This document shows positions 25,140 to 32,220 of a stretch of DNA of 32,220 bases, piece by piece. How positions within the stretch are numbered: position 1 is the stretch's first letter; every line of letters begins with the position of its first letter. The notes beneath the pieces were generated by a model that saw only the letters and a program-made list of their open reading frames with translations, was not told the origin of the DNA and did no database searches. The stretch covers positions 1 to 32,220 of the forward strand of contig JACVJF010000019.1 in NCBI GenBank assembly GCA_015711855.1. The letters are read 5' to 3'. This DNA comes from Candidatus Solincola quzhuomuensis. Lineage in GTDB: Bacteria; Actinomycetota; Geothermincolia; Geothermincolales; RBG-13-55-18. The translations under genes and the position numbers were made by a program.

Positions 25140-27935
25140 TCACCCTTCGTCACCCTTCTTCCTCCTCCTTAGATAGGCCCGAAGCAGGGCTTTCCTTATC
25201 TCGTCCGCCACAAGGCAGGTGGGGATGAAGGGCGCCAGGAAAAGCCAATCCTTAAAGGATATGGGCGCCGTCTCGAACACCCGGTTCAGGAAGGGCACAT
25301 AGACGATGAGCACCTGCAGGGAGACCTCGGTGGCGATGCCCAGTAGGTACAGGCGGTTGGTATGGAAACCCACCCGGAAGATGGATTCCCGAGTGGTTCG
25401 GCAGGCGAACCCGTTTCCTATCTGGGTCATGACGATGCCGGTCAGGGACATGGTGGTGGCCTTGACGTAGGTGAGGGGGTCAGCTTCCCTTATGGCTCTC
25501 AGGTCGGCCCCCCACTTCCAACCGAACATGTACAGGTAGCCCAGCATGCACACCAGCGCTTCCAGGGGACCTAAAAACCCGTAGGCGCGCAGGAGCACCC
25601 GGATATTTAGGAGCCTCTCCTTCATGGGACGGGGCGGACGCTCCATTATCCCGGGCTCGGGCGCCTCCGTGCCCAAAGCCAGGGCGGGCAAGAGATCGGT
25701 GCCCAGATCCACGGCGAGGATCTGTATGATGGTCAGGGGAAGGGGGATGTTGAAGAGGACCATGAGTATGAAGGGCACGATCTCCGGGATGTTGGAGGCC
25801 AGAATGTAGGTTATGAAGCGGCGGATGTTGTCGAAGATGGCCCTCCCCTCCTCGACGGCGGCCACAATGGAGGCGAAGTTGTCGTCGATGAGGATCATGT
25901 CCGCCGCTTCTTTGGCCACGTCGGTGCCGGTGACGCCCATGGCGATGCCGATGTCCGCGGTTTTGAGAGCCGGCGCATCGTTCACCCCGTCGCCGGTCAT
26001 GGCCACCACTTCACCCATATCCTTGAGCACCTGTGCGATGCGCATCTTGTGCTCCGGGGCCACGCGGGCGAAGAGGACCTCCTCCTCGCGAAGCCGCCGC
26101 TTGAGCTCCTCGTCGCTCATCTCCTCCAGGTCCGCCCCGGTGATGATGGCCGGTTGGCCTCTTACCATCCCTATGCGCCTGGCGACGGACTCCGCGGTGA
26201 GGCCGTAATCCCCGGTGATCATGATCACCCGGATCCCCGCCGTCCGACATTTGCGGATGGCTTCCTCCACCTCGGGGCGCGGGGGATCCATCATGGCCGC
26301 CAGGCCCACGAAGGTGAGGTCCGTCTCCGTGTTCTCCACCTCGTAGCGCGGTATATCTACGGGCATCTCGCGCACGGCCAGGGCCAGGACGCGCAGCGCG
26401 GAACGGGCGTAACGGTCGTTGACCCCCATGATGCGGTCGCGGTCCTCCGGCCGCATCTCCCGCACCCCCTCCGGGGTGAGGATGCGGGTGCACCTGCGCA
26501 CGACCTCTCCCGGAGCGCCCTTGACGTAGGCTTTCCTCGTTCCCTCCGCCTCACAGACCACGCTCATCATCTTCCGGGAGGAATCGAAGGGGAGCTCGAC
26601 CAGGCGTACATATTTTTCGCTTATCGTCCTCGGGTCCAGTCCCCCCTTCATCCCCATGACCATCAGCGCTCCCTCCGTGGGATCACCGATGACCTTCCAC
26701 TTTCCCCCCTCTTCCACCAAGCGGGAATTGTTGCACAGCACGGAGACCAGCAGAGGTTCCCGGAGGCGCTCCAGCTCCTCCGCGGAGAGGCGCCTTCTGT
26801 CATTACCCTTCCCGCCCCCCCTACCGTTCCCGTTTCGCTTGAGGAATTCGCCTTCCGGGGCGTAACCCACTCCGCTCACCTCCGCCTCCATCCAGGGCAC
26901 CCACAGGGAGCGGACGGTCATCTCGTTCTGGGTGAGGGTTCCCGTCTTGTCGGTGCAGATGACCGTGGTGGAGCCCAAGGTCTCCACGCTGGAGAGTTTC
27001 TTGACCAGTGCGTTGCGCCTGGCCATGCGCTGGGTGGCCATGGCCAGGGCCAAGGTGACCGTGGGCAGCAGGCCCTCGGGGACGTTGGCCACGATGATGC
27101 CTATGGCGAAGATGAGGTTCTCGGTGAAGGGAAGATGCACCGCGTATTCCCCCAGGAGGAAGAAGACGATCCCCAGCCCTATGGCCAGGACGGCCACGAA
27201 CTTGGTGATCCGCTTCATCTGTATCTGTATGGGGGACTCCTCCTCCTCCACGGTCTGAGTGAGCTGGGCTATCTTGCCGAACTCGGTGTTCATCCCCGTG
27301 GCGTAGACCACCGCCCTTCCGGTTCCGATGGTCACCGTGGTGCCCATGAACACCAGGTTCAGGATGTCGCTGAAGGAGAGACCCTCGTCGATGACCGGTG
27401 CGGAGGAACGGCGTACGGGCTCCGACTCACCGGTGAGGGCGGAGTTGTTGGTGCGCAGGTCCGCGCTGGCCACCAGGCGGGCGTCGGCGGAGATGTGGTC
27501 TCCCTCCCGCAGGATGATGAGATCGCCGGGTACCAGGCGCGTGGCCTCGATCTCCCTCTCCTCCCCCTCGCGGATGACGGTGGCCTTGGGGGGCAGGAGC
27601 CTCTTCAGCGCTTCGGTGGCCTTCTCCGCCTTATACTCCTGGATGAAGGTGAAGACGGCGTTGATGACGATGACCCCGATGATGGCCCAGGCCAGCGGGG
27701 CCTGGTCGGCGACGAAGGCCAAAGCAGCGCCTATCCACAGGAGAATGGCGAAGAAGTTGGTGAAATGGGCCAAAAGTTTCTTCCATAAGGGAACGCCCTT
27801 TATCTCCCTTATCTGGTTGGGGCCATATCTTTCCAGGCGGAGGGAGGCTTCCTCTTCGGTCAGTCCCCGGGGGGAGGAACCTAGCGCCTCGTAGACCTCC
27901 TCGGGATTGAGGCGGCAGATCTCCGCGATGTCCAT
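25140..27935 (-). CDS. P-type cation ATPase, P2 class with Na+,K+-ATPase (P2C)-like ion site
   Basis: 931-residue membrane pump with about ten transmembrane helices. Cation-ATPase N-domain at 1-75, actuator motif TGES at 168-171, phosphorylated Asp329 in DKTGTLT, and MTGDGVNDAPALK in the hinge. The ion-site helices follow the Na+,K+-ATPase pattern: M4 VANVPEGLL (282-290, Glu287), M5 YILASNIPEIVPF (Tyr, Ser, Asn and Glu kept) and M6 VDLGTDLLPALALG (both Asp kept), then MERPPR. Ca2+ pumps usually read PEGLP in M4. No beta-subunit partner is seen. Substrate (Na+, K+ or Ca2+) is unproven. ATG 27935 has AAGG upstream; the promoter is at 28030-28058. The nucleotide domain contains a Gly/Asn-rich stretch near residue 375. 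Confidence 0.93.
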   Translation of the reverse strand: MDIAEICRLNPEEVYEALGSSPRGLTEEEASLRLERYGPNQIREIKGVPLWKKLLAHFTNFFAILLWIGAALAFVADQAPLAWAIIGVIVINAVFTFIQEYKAEKATEALKRLLPPKATVIREGEEREIEATRLVPGDLIILREGDHISADARLVASADLRTNNSALTGESEPVRRSSAPVIDEGLSFSDILNLVFMGTTVTIGTGRAVVYATGMNTEFGKIAQLTQTVEEEESPIQIQMKRITKFVAVLAIGLGIVFFLLGEYAVHLPFTENLIFAIGIIVANVPEGLLPTVTLALAMATQRMARRNALVKKLSSVETLGSTTVICTDKTGTLTQNEMTVRSLWVPWMEAEVSGVGYAPEGEFLKRNGNGRGGGKGNDRRRLSAEELERLREPLLVSVLCNNSRLVEEGGKWKVIGDPTEGALMVMGMKGGLDPRTISEKYVRLVELPFDSSRKMMSVVCEAEGTRKAYVKGAPGEVVRRCTRILTPEGVREMRPEDRDRIMGVNDRYARSALRVLALAVREMPVDIPRYEVENTETDLTFVGLAAMMDPPRPEVEEAIRKCRTAGIRVIMITGDYGLTAESVARRIGMVRGQPAIITGADLEEMSDEELKRRLREEEVLFARVAPEHKMRIAQVLKDMGEVVAMTGDGVNDAPALKTADIGIAMGVTGTDVAKEAADMILIDDNFASIVAAVEEGRAIFDNIRRFITYILASNIPEIVPFILMVLFNIPLPLTIIQILAVDLGTDLLPALALGTEAPEPGIMERPPRPMKERLLNIRVLLRAYGFLGPLEALVCMLGYLYMFGWKWGADLRAIREADPLTYVKATTMSLTGIVMTQIGNGFACRTTRESIFRVGFHTNRLYLLGIATEVSLQVLIVYVPFLNRVFETAPISFKDWLFLAPFIPTCLVADEIRKALLRAYLRRRKKGDEG

Positions 27936-28029
27936 TATCCTTGGTCCTTTCCGCCCGCCGGTCGACGATCACGGCGTCGTCCTGCCGTCCCGATGCCGTA
28001 CGATGACCGTCCGCCGGTCATGAAAAAGG

Positions 28030-28058
28030 ATACTAAACGCGGCTGCTACGGGTGTCAA
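28030..28058 (-). promoter_or_regulatory. Promoter of the P-type ATPase gene
   Basis: Minus strand: consensus TTGACA (28058-28053), a 17-base spacer and TAGTAT (28035-28030). The predicted start is near 28023, with a leader of about 88 bases. Confidence 0.75.
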
Positions 28059-28074
28059 CTCTTGCCGAAAGGGT

Positions 28075-28102
28075 CCTCCGCTACAGGCCCAGCCGGCGGA
28101 GG
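28075..28102 (-). terminator. Possible terminator after the acyl-CoA synthetase-like gene
   Basis: CCTCCGC (28075-28081) pairs with GCGGAGG (28096-28102), with an inner GGC/GCC pair. It lies 23 bases past the stop of the preceding gene and just before the P-type ATPase promoter. The T-run after it (CCCTTT) is weak. Confidence 0.4.
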
Positions 28103-28124
28103 TCATCGGATATCCTCGTTGGAC

Positions 28125-29744
28125 TTACCCCTTGTCGGGGGCGCGAACATGCCCGCCCCGTAAGCCGGCCCACCATCCTCCCCCGTTCTCCCTCAACCAA
28201 CGGGAATAACCGGCCAACTTCCCGGCCACGCGAACCGCTCTCTCGGGTGTGGAGGCGGTGAAGACACCGGAGTCGCGCATGCGGAAGGATGCGGAACGCT
28301 CCCCCTCGTTGACGGCCACGGCGATGATGGGCTTGCCTTCCTCCCGCATTAGCCGCTTGATGCGACGCACCACGGCCAGATCCGTCCATTGCAGGGCCTC
28401 CGTGGGGTCGATACCCCCACTTCCCTCCCGGCTGCGCCCACCGTGCTCACGCAGCGACTCCCGGAACCCCTTCCATATGGAGAACTGGAAGAACGGTAAC
28501 AGCCGGGTATGCCGGAAGAGCATGTTCAGGAAGGGTCTCACGGCGGTCTTGAACATGTTCTCCAGCCAGAAGTCACGCCCCATGAGGGTGCCCATACTTA
28601 TGACCATGTCCACCTCGGGGCAGCGGGCCAGGGCGTCGATGACCCGGAAGTGGTTGGATCGCTGCACGTTGCCCACGATGTCCACCGGGTTGCGGCGGCT
28701 CCAGAATGCCGGGAGATAACGGTCCAGTTCCTCGACCACCTCTCGTGGAAGCACGGCCATCTCCAGTCCCTCCCGATCGAAGTAGTCGGCGGCGGCCACT
28801 CCCCATCCCCCTCCCAGCGTCATAACCGCCGTGCGCGGACCGCGGGGGACGGGTAAAGAGGAGAAGGCGGCGGCGAGGTCCACGAGCTCCTCGGTGGTCT
28901 CCGCTTCGATGATCCCCGCCTGCTCCATGGCTCCCCGAAAGAGCTCGTAGGGCCCGGCCAGGGAACCGGAATGGGAGAGGACCGCCCGCTGGCCTTGGCG
29001 GCCTTTTCCTGCCTTAAGGGCGATGACCGGCTTGCGCGGGGTGATGCGTCGGGCTACTTCCAGGAATTTCCTGCCATCCTTCACCCCCTCTATGTAGAGG
29101 ATGATGGTCTCCGTCTCCGGGTCCTCTCCGAGGAATTCCAGCCAGTCGCTGATGTCCGTGTTGGCGGCGTTGCCGCTGCCTATGAAGCGGCTGAAACCCA
29201 CCCCCTTACGGTATCCCCAGGTCATGAGCTGCACTCCCAGGTTCCCGCTCTGGGAGACGAAACCCACCGTTCCCTTCAGCGGGAAGACGGGGGCTCCCAG
29301 GCAGCACAGGGAGCTAGTCTTGCTGTAGATGCCCATGGTGTTGGGGCCCACGACGGTGATGCTTGCCTGGTTGGCAATCTCTGCCAGATGACGTTCCAGG
29401 CGGGCACCCTCCTCGCCCACCTCGCTGAAGTTGGAGGAGACGACGACCGCGTTCTTCACCCCCTTCTCCGCCGCGTCGGATATGACGTCGGGCACCTTGC
29501 GCGCCGGGATGGCCACCACCACCAGGTCTATCTCCTCCTCGATGTCCTTCAAGGAAGGGTAGGCGGGAAACCCCAGGACGCGCTTCTCTCGAGGGTTGAC
29601 CATGAAGAGCTTTCCCCGGTAACCTCCACCGATGATGTTCATGGGCATGTTGAACCCCCATTTCCCGGGCAGGTTGGAAGCCCCCACCACGGCTATGGAA
29701 CGAGGGTCGAAAAGTCTATCGAAATGTCGCTCGAAATCGCTCAT
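28125..29744 (-). CDS. CoA-binding NDP-forming acyl-CoA synthetase-like protein (alpha part only)
   Basis: 539 residues resembling the alpha half of ADP-forming acetyl/acyl-CoA synthetases, which interconvert acyl-CoA plus ADP and acid plus ATP. In order: CoA-binding Rossmann domain (FDPRSIAVVGASNLPGKWG at the start), the succinyl-CoA-synthetase-like domain with TMGIYS and SQSGNLG, the phospho-histidine segment LSHSGSLAG, and the second ligase-CoA domain (TAVMTLGGGWGVAAADYF, RRNPVDIVGNV). The ATP-grasp (beta) domain found in fused forms is absent, and no beta gene is next to it. The final 130 residues are a divergent extension. ATG 29744 is used (GGAAGG about 10 bases upstream) rather than GTG 29762. 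Substrate unknown. Confidence 0.85.
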   Translation of the reverse strand: MSDFERHFDRLFDPRSIAVVGASNLPGKWGFNMPMNIIGGGYRGKLFMVNPREKRVLGFPAYPSLKDIEEEIDLVVVAIPARKVPDVISDAAEKGVKNAVVVSSNFSEVGEEGARLERHLAEIANQASITVVGPNTMGIYSKTSSLCCLGAPVFPLKGTVGFVSQSGNLGVQLMTWGYRKGVGFSRFIGSGNAANTDISDWLEFLGEDPETETIILYIEGVKDGRKFLEVARRITPRKPVIALKAGKGRQGQRAVLSHSGSLAGPYELFRGAMEQAGIIEAETTEELVDLAAAFSSLPVPRGPRTAVMTLGGGWGVAAADYFDREGLEMAVLPREVVEELDRYLPAFWSRRNPVDIVGNVQRSNHFRVIDALARCPEVDMVISMGTLMGRDFWLENMFKTAVRPFLNMLFRHTRLLPFFQFSIWKGFRESLREHGGRSREGSGGIDPTEALQWTDLAVVRRIKRLMREEGKPIIAVAVNEGERSASFRMRDSGVFTASTPERAVRVAGKLAGYSRWLRENGGGWWAGLRGGHVRAPDKG

Positions 29745-29834
29745 TTTAGGGTTACCTTCCACTCCTCCACTCCCCTTCCAGCGGTTATCGTCGTTACGCC
29801 GTTCCTCCCCGCATCCGGGGGTTATTGTTTTCAG

Positions 29835-29863
29835 ATTATACTGGCTTCCCCGGAGACATTGAA
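29835..29863 (-). promoter_or_regulatory. Promoter of the acyl-CoA synthetase-like gene
   Basis: Minus strand: TTCAAT (29863-29858, weak), a 17-base spacer and consensus TATAAT (29840-29835). The start would be near 29828, about 85 bases before the ATG. It lies immediately after the hydrolase stop, so the two genes need not be co-transcribed. Confidence 0.6.
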
Positions 29864-29876
29864 CAGGGCGGAGATA

Positions 29877-30707
29877 CTACTCAGAGTCGATCCAGGTCCG
29901 CGGAGGGGGTTGCGACGCCGCCAGGAACTCCTTGACCATCGCGCCCACCTCCTGCGGGTACTCGTAGTTGGGACAGTGCCCGCAGTCGGCGATCAGGCGC
30001 AAGCTGGGGCGCGGTAGGGCATCCCGCAAAAGAAAAGCCTCTGCGGGATTCACCGAGCGATCCCTCTCCCCTTGAATGAGTAGGGCGGGGACCTCGATCT
30101 CGGACAAGATGGCCCTCAGGTCCAGGTGCCTCAGCATCCGGGTGGTCCCTAAAAAGGCGCGGCGGTCGAGCTTGCACGCCTGGGCCACCGCCCGCTCCAG
30201 CCATCCCGGGGGTAGCCTCTCCGGATGGCGCACCGAGGACCTGATGGTGAAGGCCGCTATCCTCGGGCCCCAGAAGCGGTGTATCAGGCCGAGGATCCGC
30301 TCCACGAACGGGAACCGAGCCGGCCAGGCTATGGAACGGACGCGGGTCGGCGTATCCATGAGCACCAGCGAGGAGACCCTCTGCGGATAGTGCGCCGCGT
30401 AATGAGCGGCGATGCATCCTCCCATGGAGTGACCCACCGGCGTGAAGCGCTGCAGGCCGACGGCCTGGCGAAAGCCGTCCAGGAAGCCGGAAAAACCCTC
30501 CAGGTCGAAGGAGAATCCCTCGGGCACGCCGGAATCGCCGTGCCCCGGGAGATCCGGGGCCAATACCCGGAAGCGGCTCGACAGCTCCGGGATCAGAAGA
30601 TCCCAGAGCGCCGCAGACCCTATCCACCCGTGTATGAGGACGAGGGCCTCCCCTCTCCCCTCATCGGTGTAGCTTACGTGGGCTCCGTCCAGGATCAGCC
30701 GAGGCAC
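29877..30707 (-). CDS. Alpha/beta hydrolase
   Basis: 276-residue alpha/beta-hydrolase fold enzyme. Oxyanion-hole motif LIHGWIGSAALWD near 24-36, nucleophile elbow GHSMGG with Ser94, acid Asp216 in GERDRSVNP and His244 in DCGHCPNYE, so the catalytic triad is complete. A cap domain lies at about 122-200. No signal peptide is seen. It could be an esterase, lipase, C-C hydrolase or proline iminopeptidase-like enzyme; the sequence does not decide. The GTG start at 30707 has GGGGAGG six bases upstream. No pathway partner is evident. Confidence 0.9.
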   Translation of the reverse strand: MPRLILDGAHVSYTDEGRGEALVLIHGWIGSAALWDLLIPELSSRFRVLAPDLPGHGDSGVPEGFSFDLEGFSGFLDGFRQAVGLQRFTPVGHSMGGCIAAHYAAHYPQRVSSLVLMDTPTRVRSIAWPARFPFVERILGLIHRFWGPRIAAFTIRSSVRHPERLPPGWLERAVAQACKLDRRAFLGTTRMLRHLDLRAILSEIEVPALLIQGERDRSVNPAEAFLLRDALPRPSLRLIADCGHCPNYEYPQEVGAMVKEFLAASQPPPRTWIDSE

Positions 30708-30724
30708 AGGAAACCTCCCCTCAT

Positions 30725-30960
30725 GGGGTCATGTCTTGAATTTTGACTCGCGTACGAAAAAGGAACCGCCTAAGCGACCCCGACATCCATGCCCCCGGGA
30801 AACAAGTATCGAGCCTTGGCATCCGGTCCAAGAAATCTTCTGCGGGCCCACCGGGCCAAATACCTGTGCGGACCAGGTCTTCCCGTCCCTTCCCGTCGAA
30901 CAAAACCACTCGGGACCACAGCTCGCTTAATATACTCCGGGAGGTATCGAAACTCAAGAC
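30725..30960. repeat. Segment bounded by imperfect inverted repeats; no recognised gene
   Basis: GTCTTGAATTTTGA (30733-30746) recurs inverted at 30959-30946 as GTCTTGAGTTTCGA, 12 of 14 matches. The left copy is preceded by GGGGTCAT (30725-30732), which reminds me of the ends of small mobile repeats in other high-GC bacteria. An 84-codon minus-strand frame spans the segment but shows no known domain. The right copy overlaps a candidate promoter, so the resemblance may be chance. Confidence 0.35.
30929..30957 (-). promoter_or_regulatory. Candidate promoter of the hydrolase gene
   Basis: Minus strand: TTGAGT (30957-30952), a 17-base spacer and TATATT (30934-30929). It would give a leader of about 215 bases before the hydrolase start. 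It lies only about 20 bases from the end of the insertion sequence. Confidence 0.5.
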
Positions 30961-30974
30961 GCTGTGCTGGTTCA

Positions 30975-32003
30975 CTACATCGTGGACACCTTATCCCTAT
31001 TCCTGCTTCCTTCACTCCATTCCCGATAGAACTCCATCGGCGTGAGATATCCCAGGCTCTGGTGGGGCCTCACGTAATTGTAGATGTAGTTCCACTCATC
31101 TAACAAATCGTTCAAATCCTTGACCGTGTATGCCTCCTTGAAGGCCCACAGCTCATACTTGGTGGTCTGGATCTTGCGCTCCACGAAGGCGTTCTCCTTG
31201 GGGCAGTAGGGATGGGAGAAGTAGTGGGTGATGAGCTCCTCCTCGGTGGCCCGGTCGAAGTGGCGCAGGAACTCCGAGCCGTTGTCCGTCTGCAGCGCCA
31301 GGACCGAGAAGGGCAGGTAGGCCTTGACCTCCTCGAGGAAGGCCCGGGCGCAGCGGGAGCCCGCGGAGGAGTAAACCCGGCAGAAGGCCATGCGGGAGAA
31401 GCAGTCGATGGCCGTGAACTGGTAGTACCTCCTGCCCCCGTAGCGCAGGTGCTTGGTGTCTATCTGGACGAGACAGCCGGGGAAGGCCTTCCTCATCCAG
31501 GGCTCGGAGCGCAGGCGCTTCTTTCTCCTCCTCTGCGCCCTGCTCTTCCTTCTGGAGAGCCTCTCGCCTTGGAGGCCCTTCCTCTTCATGATCCTCCCCA
31601 CCGTGGAGGGGGAAAGGGAGATGCCGTGGTCCCTTTTCAGGATGACGGCGATCTTGTGCTTGGACCAGGCGGGGTGTTCCCTCCTCAGGAGGCAGATGAG
31701 CTCCACCGTCTGCCAGGGGACGGTTGAGGCCCTCCTCCTTTTGGGGGTTCTGGGTCGGTCCTCCAGGCCCCGGGGCCCTTTCTCAGCATACCTCCTCAGC
31801 CACTTGTAGAGGGTGGTTCTTGCGATGCCGAACCTGCGGCAGGTGACGCTCGCGTTTCCCTGCTTTTTGTAATGCCCGATCCAGGAAAGCCTCACCCTGG
31901 CTTCCTTGGAGAGATCCAGGCATCTCGCCATTCTTTCTATCCGCCTTGGGTGCGGAAGCCTGGTATGATAGATGCCGGTGGTGGTCCCTACACTTCCTTT
32001 CAT
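30975..32003 (-). CDS. IS481-like DDE transposase
   Basis: 342-residue transposase. The N-terminal helix-turn-helix (CRRFGIARTTLYKWLRRY) binds the ends, a second HTH follows, and the rve/integrase core holds the catalytic triad: Asp182 (VQIDTKHL), Asp240 (QTDNGSEF) and Glu275 (NAFVERK), with 34 residues between the last two. It ends with the family-typical NYVRPHQSLGYLTPMEF. The ATG at 32003 is chosen because AAGGAGGT lies five bases upstream; the ATG at 32030 has no Shine-Dalgarno. The frame looks intact. The last codons read through the terminal repeat, and the TAG stop (30977-30975) lies at the element boundary. Confidence 0.92.
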   Translation of the reverse strand: MKGSVGTTTGIYHTRLPHPRRIERMARCLDLSKEARVRLSWIGHYKKQGNASVTCRRFGIARTTLYKWLRRYAEKGPRGLEDRPRTPKRRRASTVPWQTVELICLLRREHPAWSKHKIAVILKRDHGISLSPSTVGRIMKRKGLQGERLSRRKSRAQRRRKKRLRSEPWMRKAFPGCLVQIDTKHLRYGGRRYYQFTAIDCFSRMAFCRVYSSAGSRCARAFLEEVKAYLPFSVLALQTDNGSEFLRHFDRATEEELITHYFSHPYCPKENAFVERKIQTTKYELWAFKEAYTVKDLNDLLDEWNYIYNYVRPHQSLGYLTPMEFYREWSEGSRNRDKVSTM

Positions 32004-32063
32004 GGACACCTCCTTGCTTCGCTCTGACATTTACAAAGCAAGTATAGGGGGTGTCCACCATGT
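30977..32063 (-). mobile_element. IS481-like insertion sequence, about 1.1 kb
   Basis: The element surrounds one transposase gene. Outward-reading ends match: GGTGTCCACGATGT (minus, 30990-30977) and GGTGTCCACCATGT (plus, 32050-32063), 13 of 14. The similarity continues inward with gaps (AAGCA.G.ATAGGG). A third, internal copy of the motif (GAAGCAAGGAGGTGTCCATG, minus strand 32020-32001) forms the transposase ribosome binding site and start. I see no target-site duplication, so the exact ends are uncertain by a few bases. Confidence 0.85.
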
Positions 32064-32170
32064 TTCTGAGCCTAGGCAACCCAGACCGGCCCGGGCCTCG
32101 CAGCCGAAGGATGTTCGAGGGAAATCTCTTCGAGGACTTGACAGGCCTTCCTTCCGGCGGCGGGGCGGCT

Positions 32171-32220
32171 TCAGGCGCGGATGGCCTCGTTCAACTCCTC
32201 CGTGTAGGCGGCCGGAGCGG
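32171..32220 (-). CDS. Possible 3' end of a truncated gene
   Basis: An open minus-strand frame enters from the right edge and ends at TGA (32173-32171), encoding APAAYTEELNEAIRA. The helical, charged sequence looks like a protein C-terminus, but 15 residues cannot identify a family. The stretch 32064-32170 between it and the insertion sequence shows nothing recognisable. Confidence 0.3.
   Translation of the reverse strand, partial: APAAYTEELNEAIRA

Noticed and set aside
26049-27788. 579-codon plus-strand frame opposite the P-type ATPase
   Set aside because: Composition-driven shadow of a well-recognised gene.
30721-30975. 84-codon minus-strand frame between the hydrolase and the insertion sequence
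   Set aside because: No Shine-Dalgarno, no domain, and it runs across a candidate promoter.
30970-32070. Target-site duplication around the insertion sequence
   Set aside because: Flanking bases (…cact and ttct…) do not match at any length from 2 to 8 for the likely boundaries.

Overview
The window comes from a high-GC bacterium. It is densely coded, and nearly every gene lies on the minus strand; only the DtxR-type regulator (4807-5481) and an aminotransferase (6398-7549) are on the plus strand. Three features together suggest a deep-branching, probably anaerobic or thermophilic lineage: an archaeal-type topoisomerase I, a complete nine-gene V/A-type ATPase operon, and a membrane pyrophosphatase. 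The TrkA-like proteins resemble the actinobacterial CeoB/CeoC pair, so an early-branching Actinobacteriota lineage is my best guess. This is inference from family resemblance, not a database match.

Layout, left to right. 1-266: exact 127-base tandem repeat over the 3' end of topA, possibly an assembly-edge artefact. 131-2170: topA. 2366-4544: membrane pyrophosphatase hppA with a textbook terminator. 4738-4787: a fully symmetric divergent promoter serving hppA and the dtxR-type gene. 5585-8990: translin-family protein, aminotransferase and PaaK-like ligase. 9194-11830: large GAF/PAS/SpoIIE phosphatase. 12058-21103: V-type ATPase operon in the order H(G)-I-K-E-C-F-A-B-D. 21475-25006: four genes carrying five RCK (TrkA) modules. 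25140-27935: P-type ATPase resembling the Na+,K+-ATPase (P2C) class. 28125-30707: NDP-forming acyl-CoA synthetase-like protein and an alpha/beta hydrolase. 30977-32063: an IS481-like insertion sequence. 32171-32220: possible end of a truncated gene.

The main theme is membrane ion energetics. The window holds a PPi-driven pump, an ATP-driven rotary pump/synthase whose proteolipid has the full Na+-binding signature of the Enterococcus hirae enzyme, a P2C-like cation ATPase and a large set of RCK regulators. AT-rich, operator-like islands precede both hppA/dtxR and the V-ATPase operon and share a related motif, so the two pumps may be co-regulated. A Na+/K+ circuit is a reasonable hypothesis; the sequence supports its parts but does not prove the coupling ion. 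No rRNA, tRNA, CRISPR array or prophage was seen.
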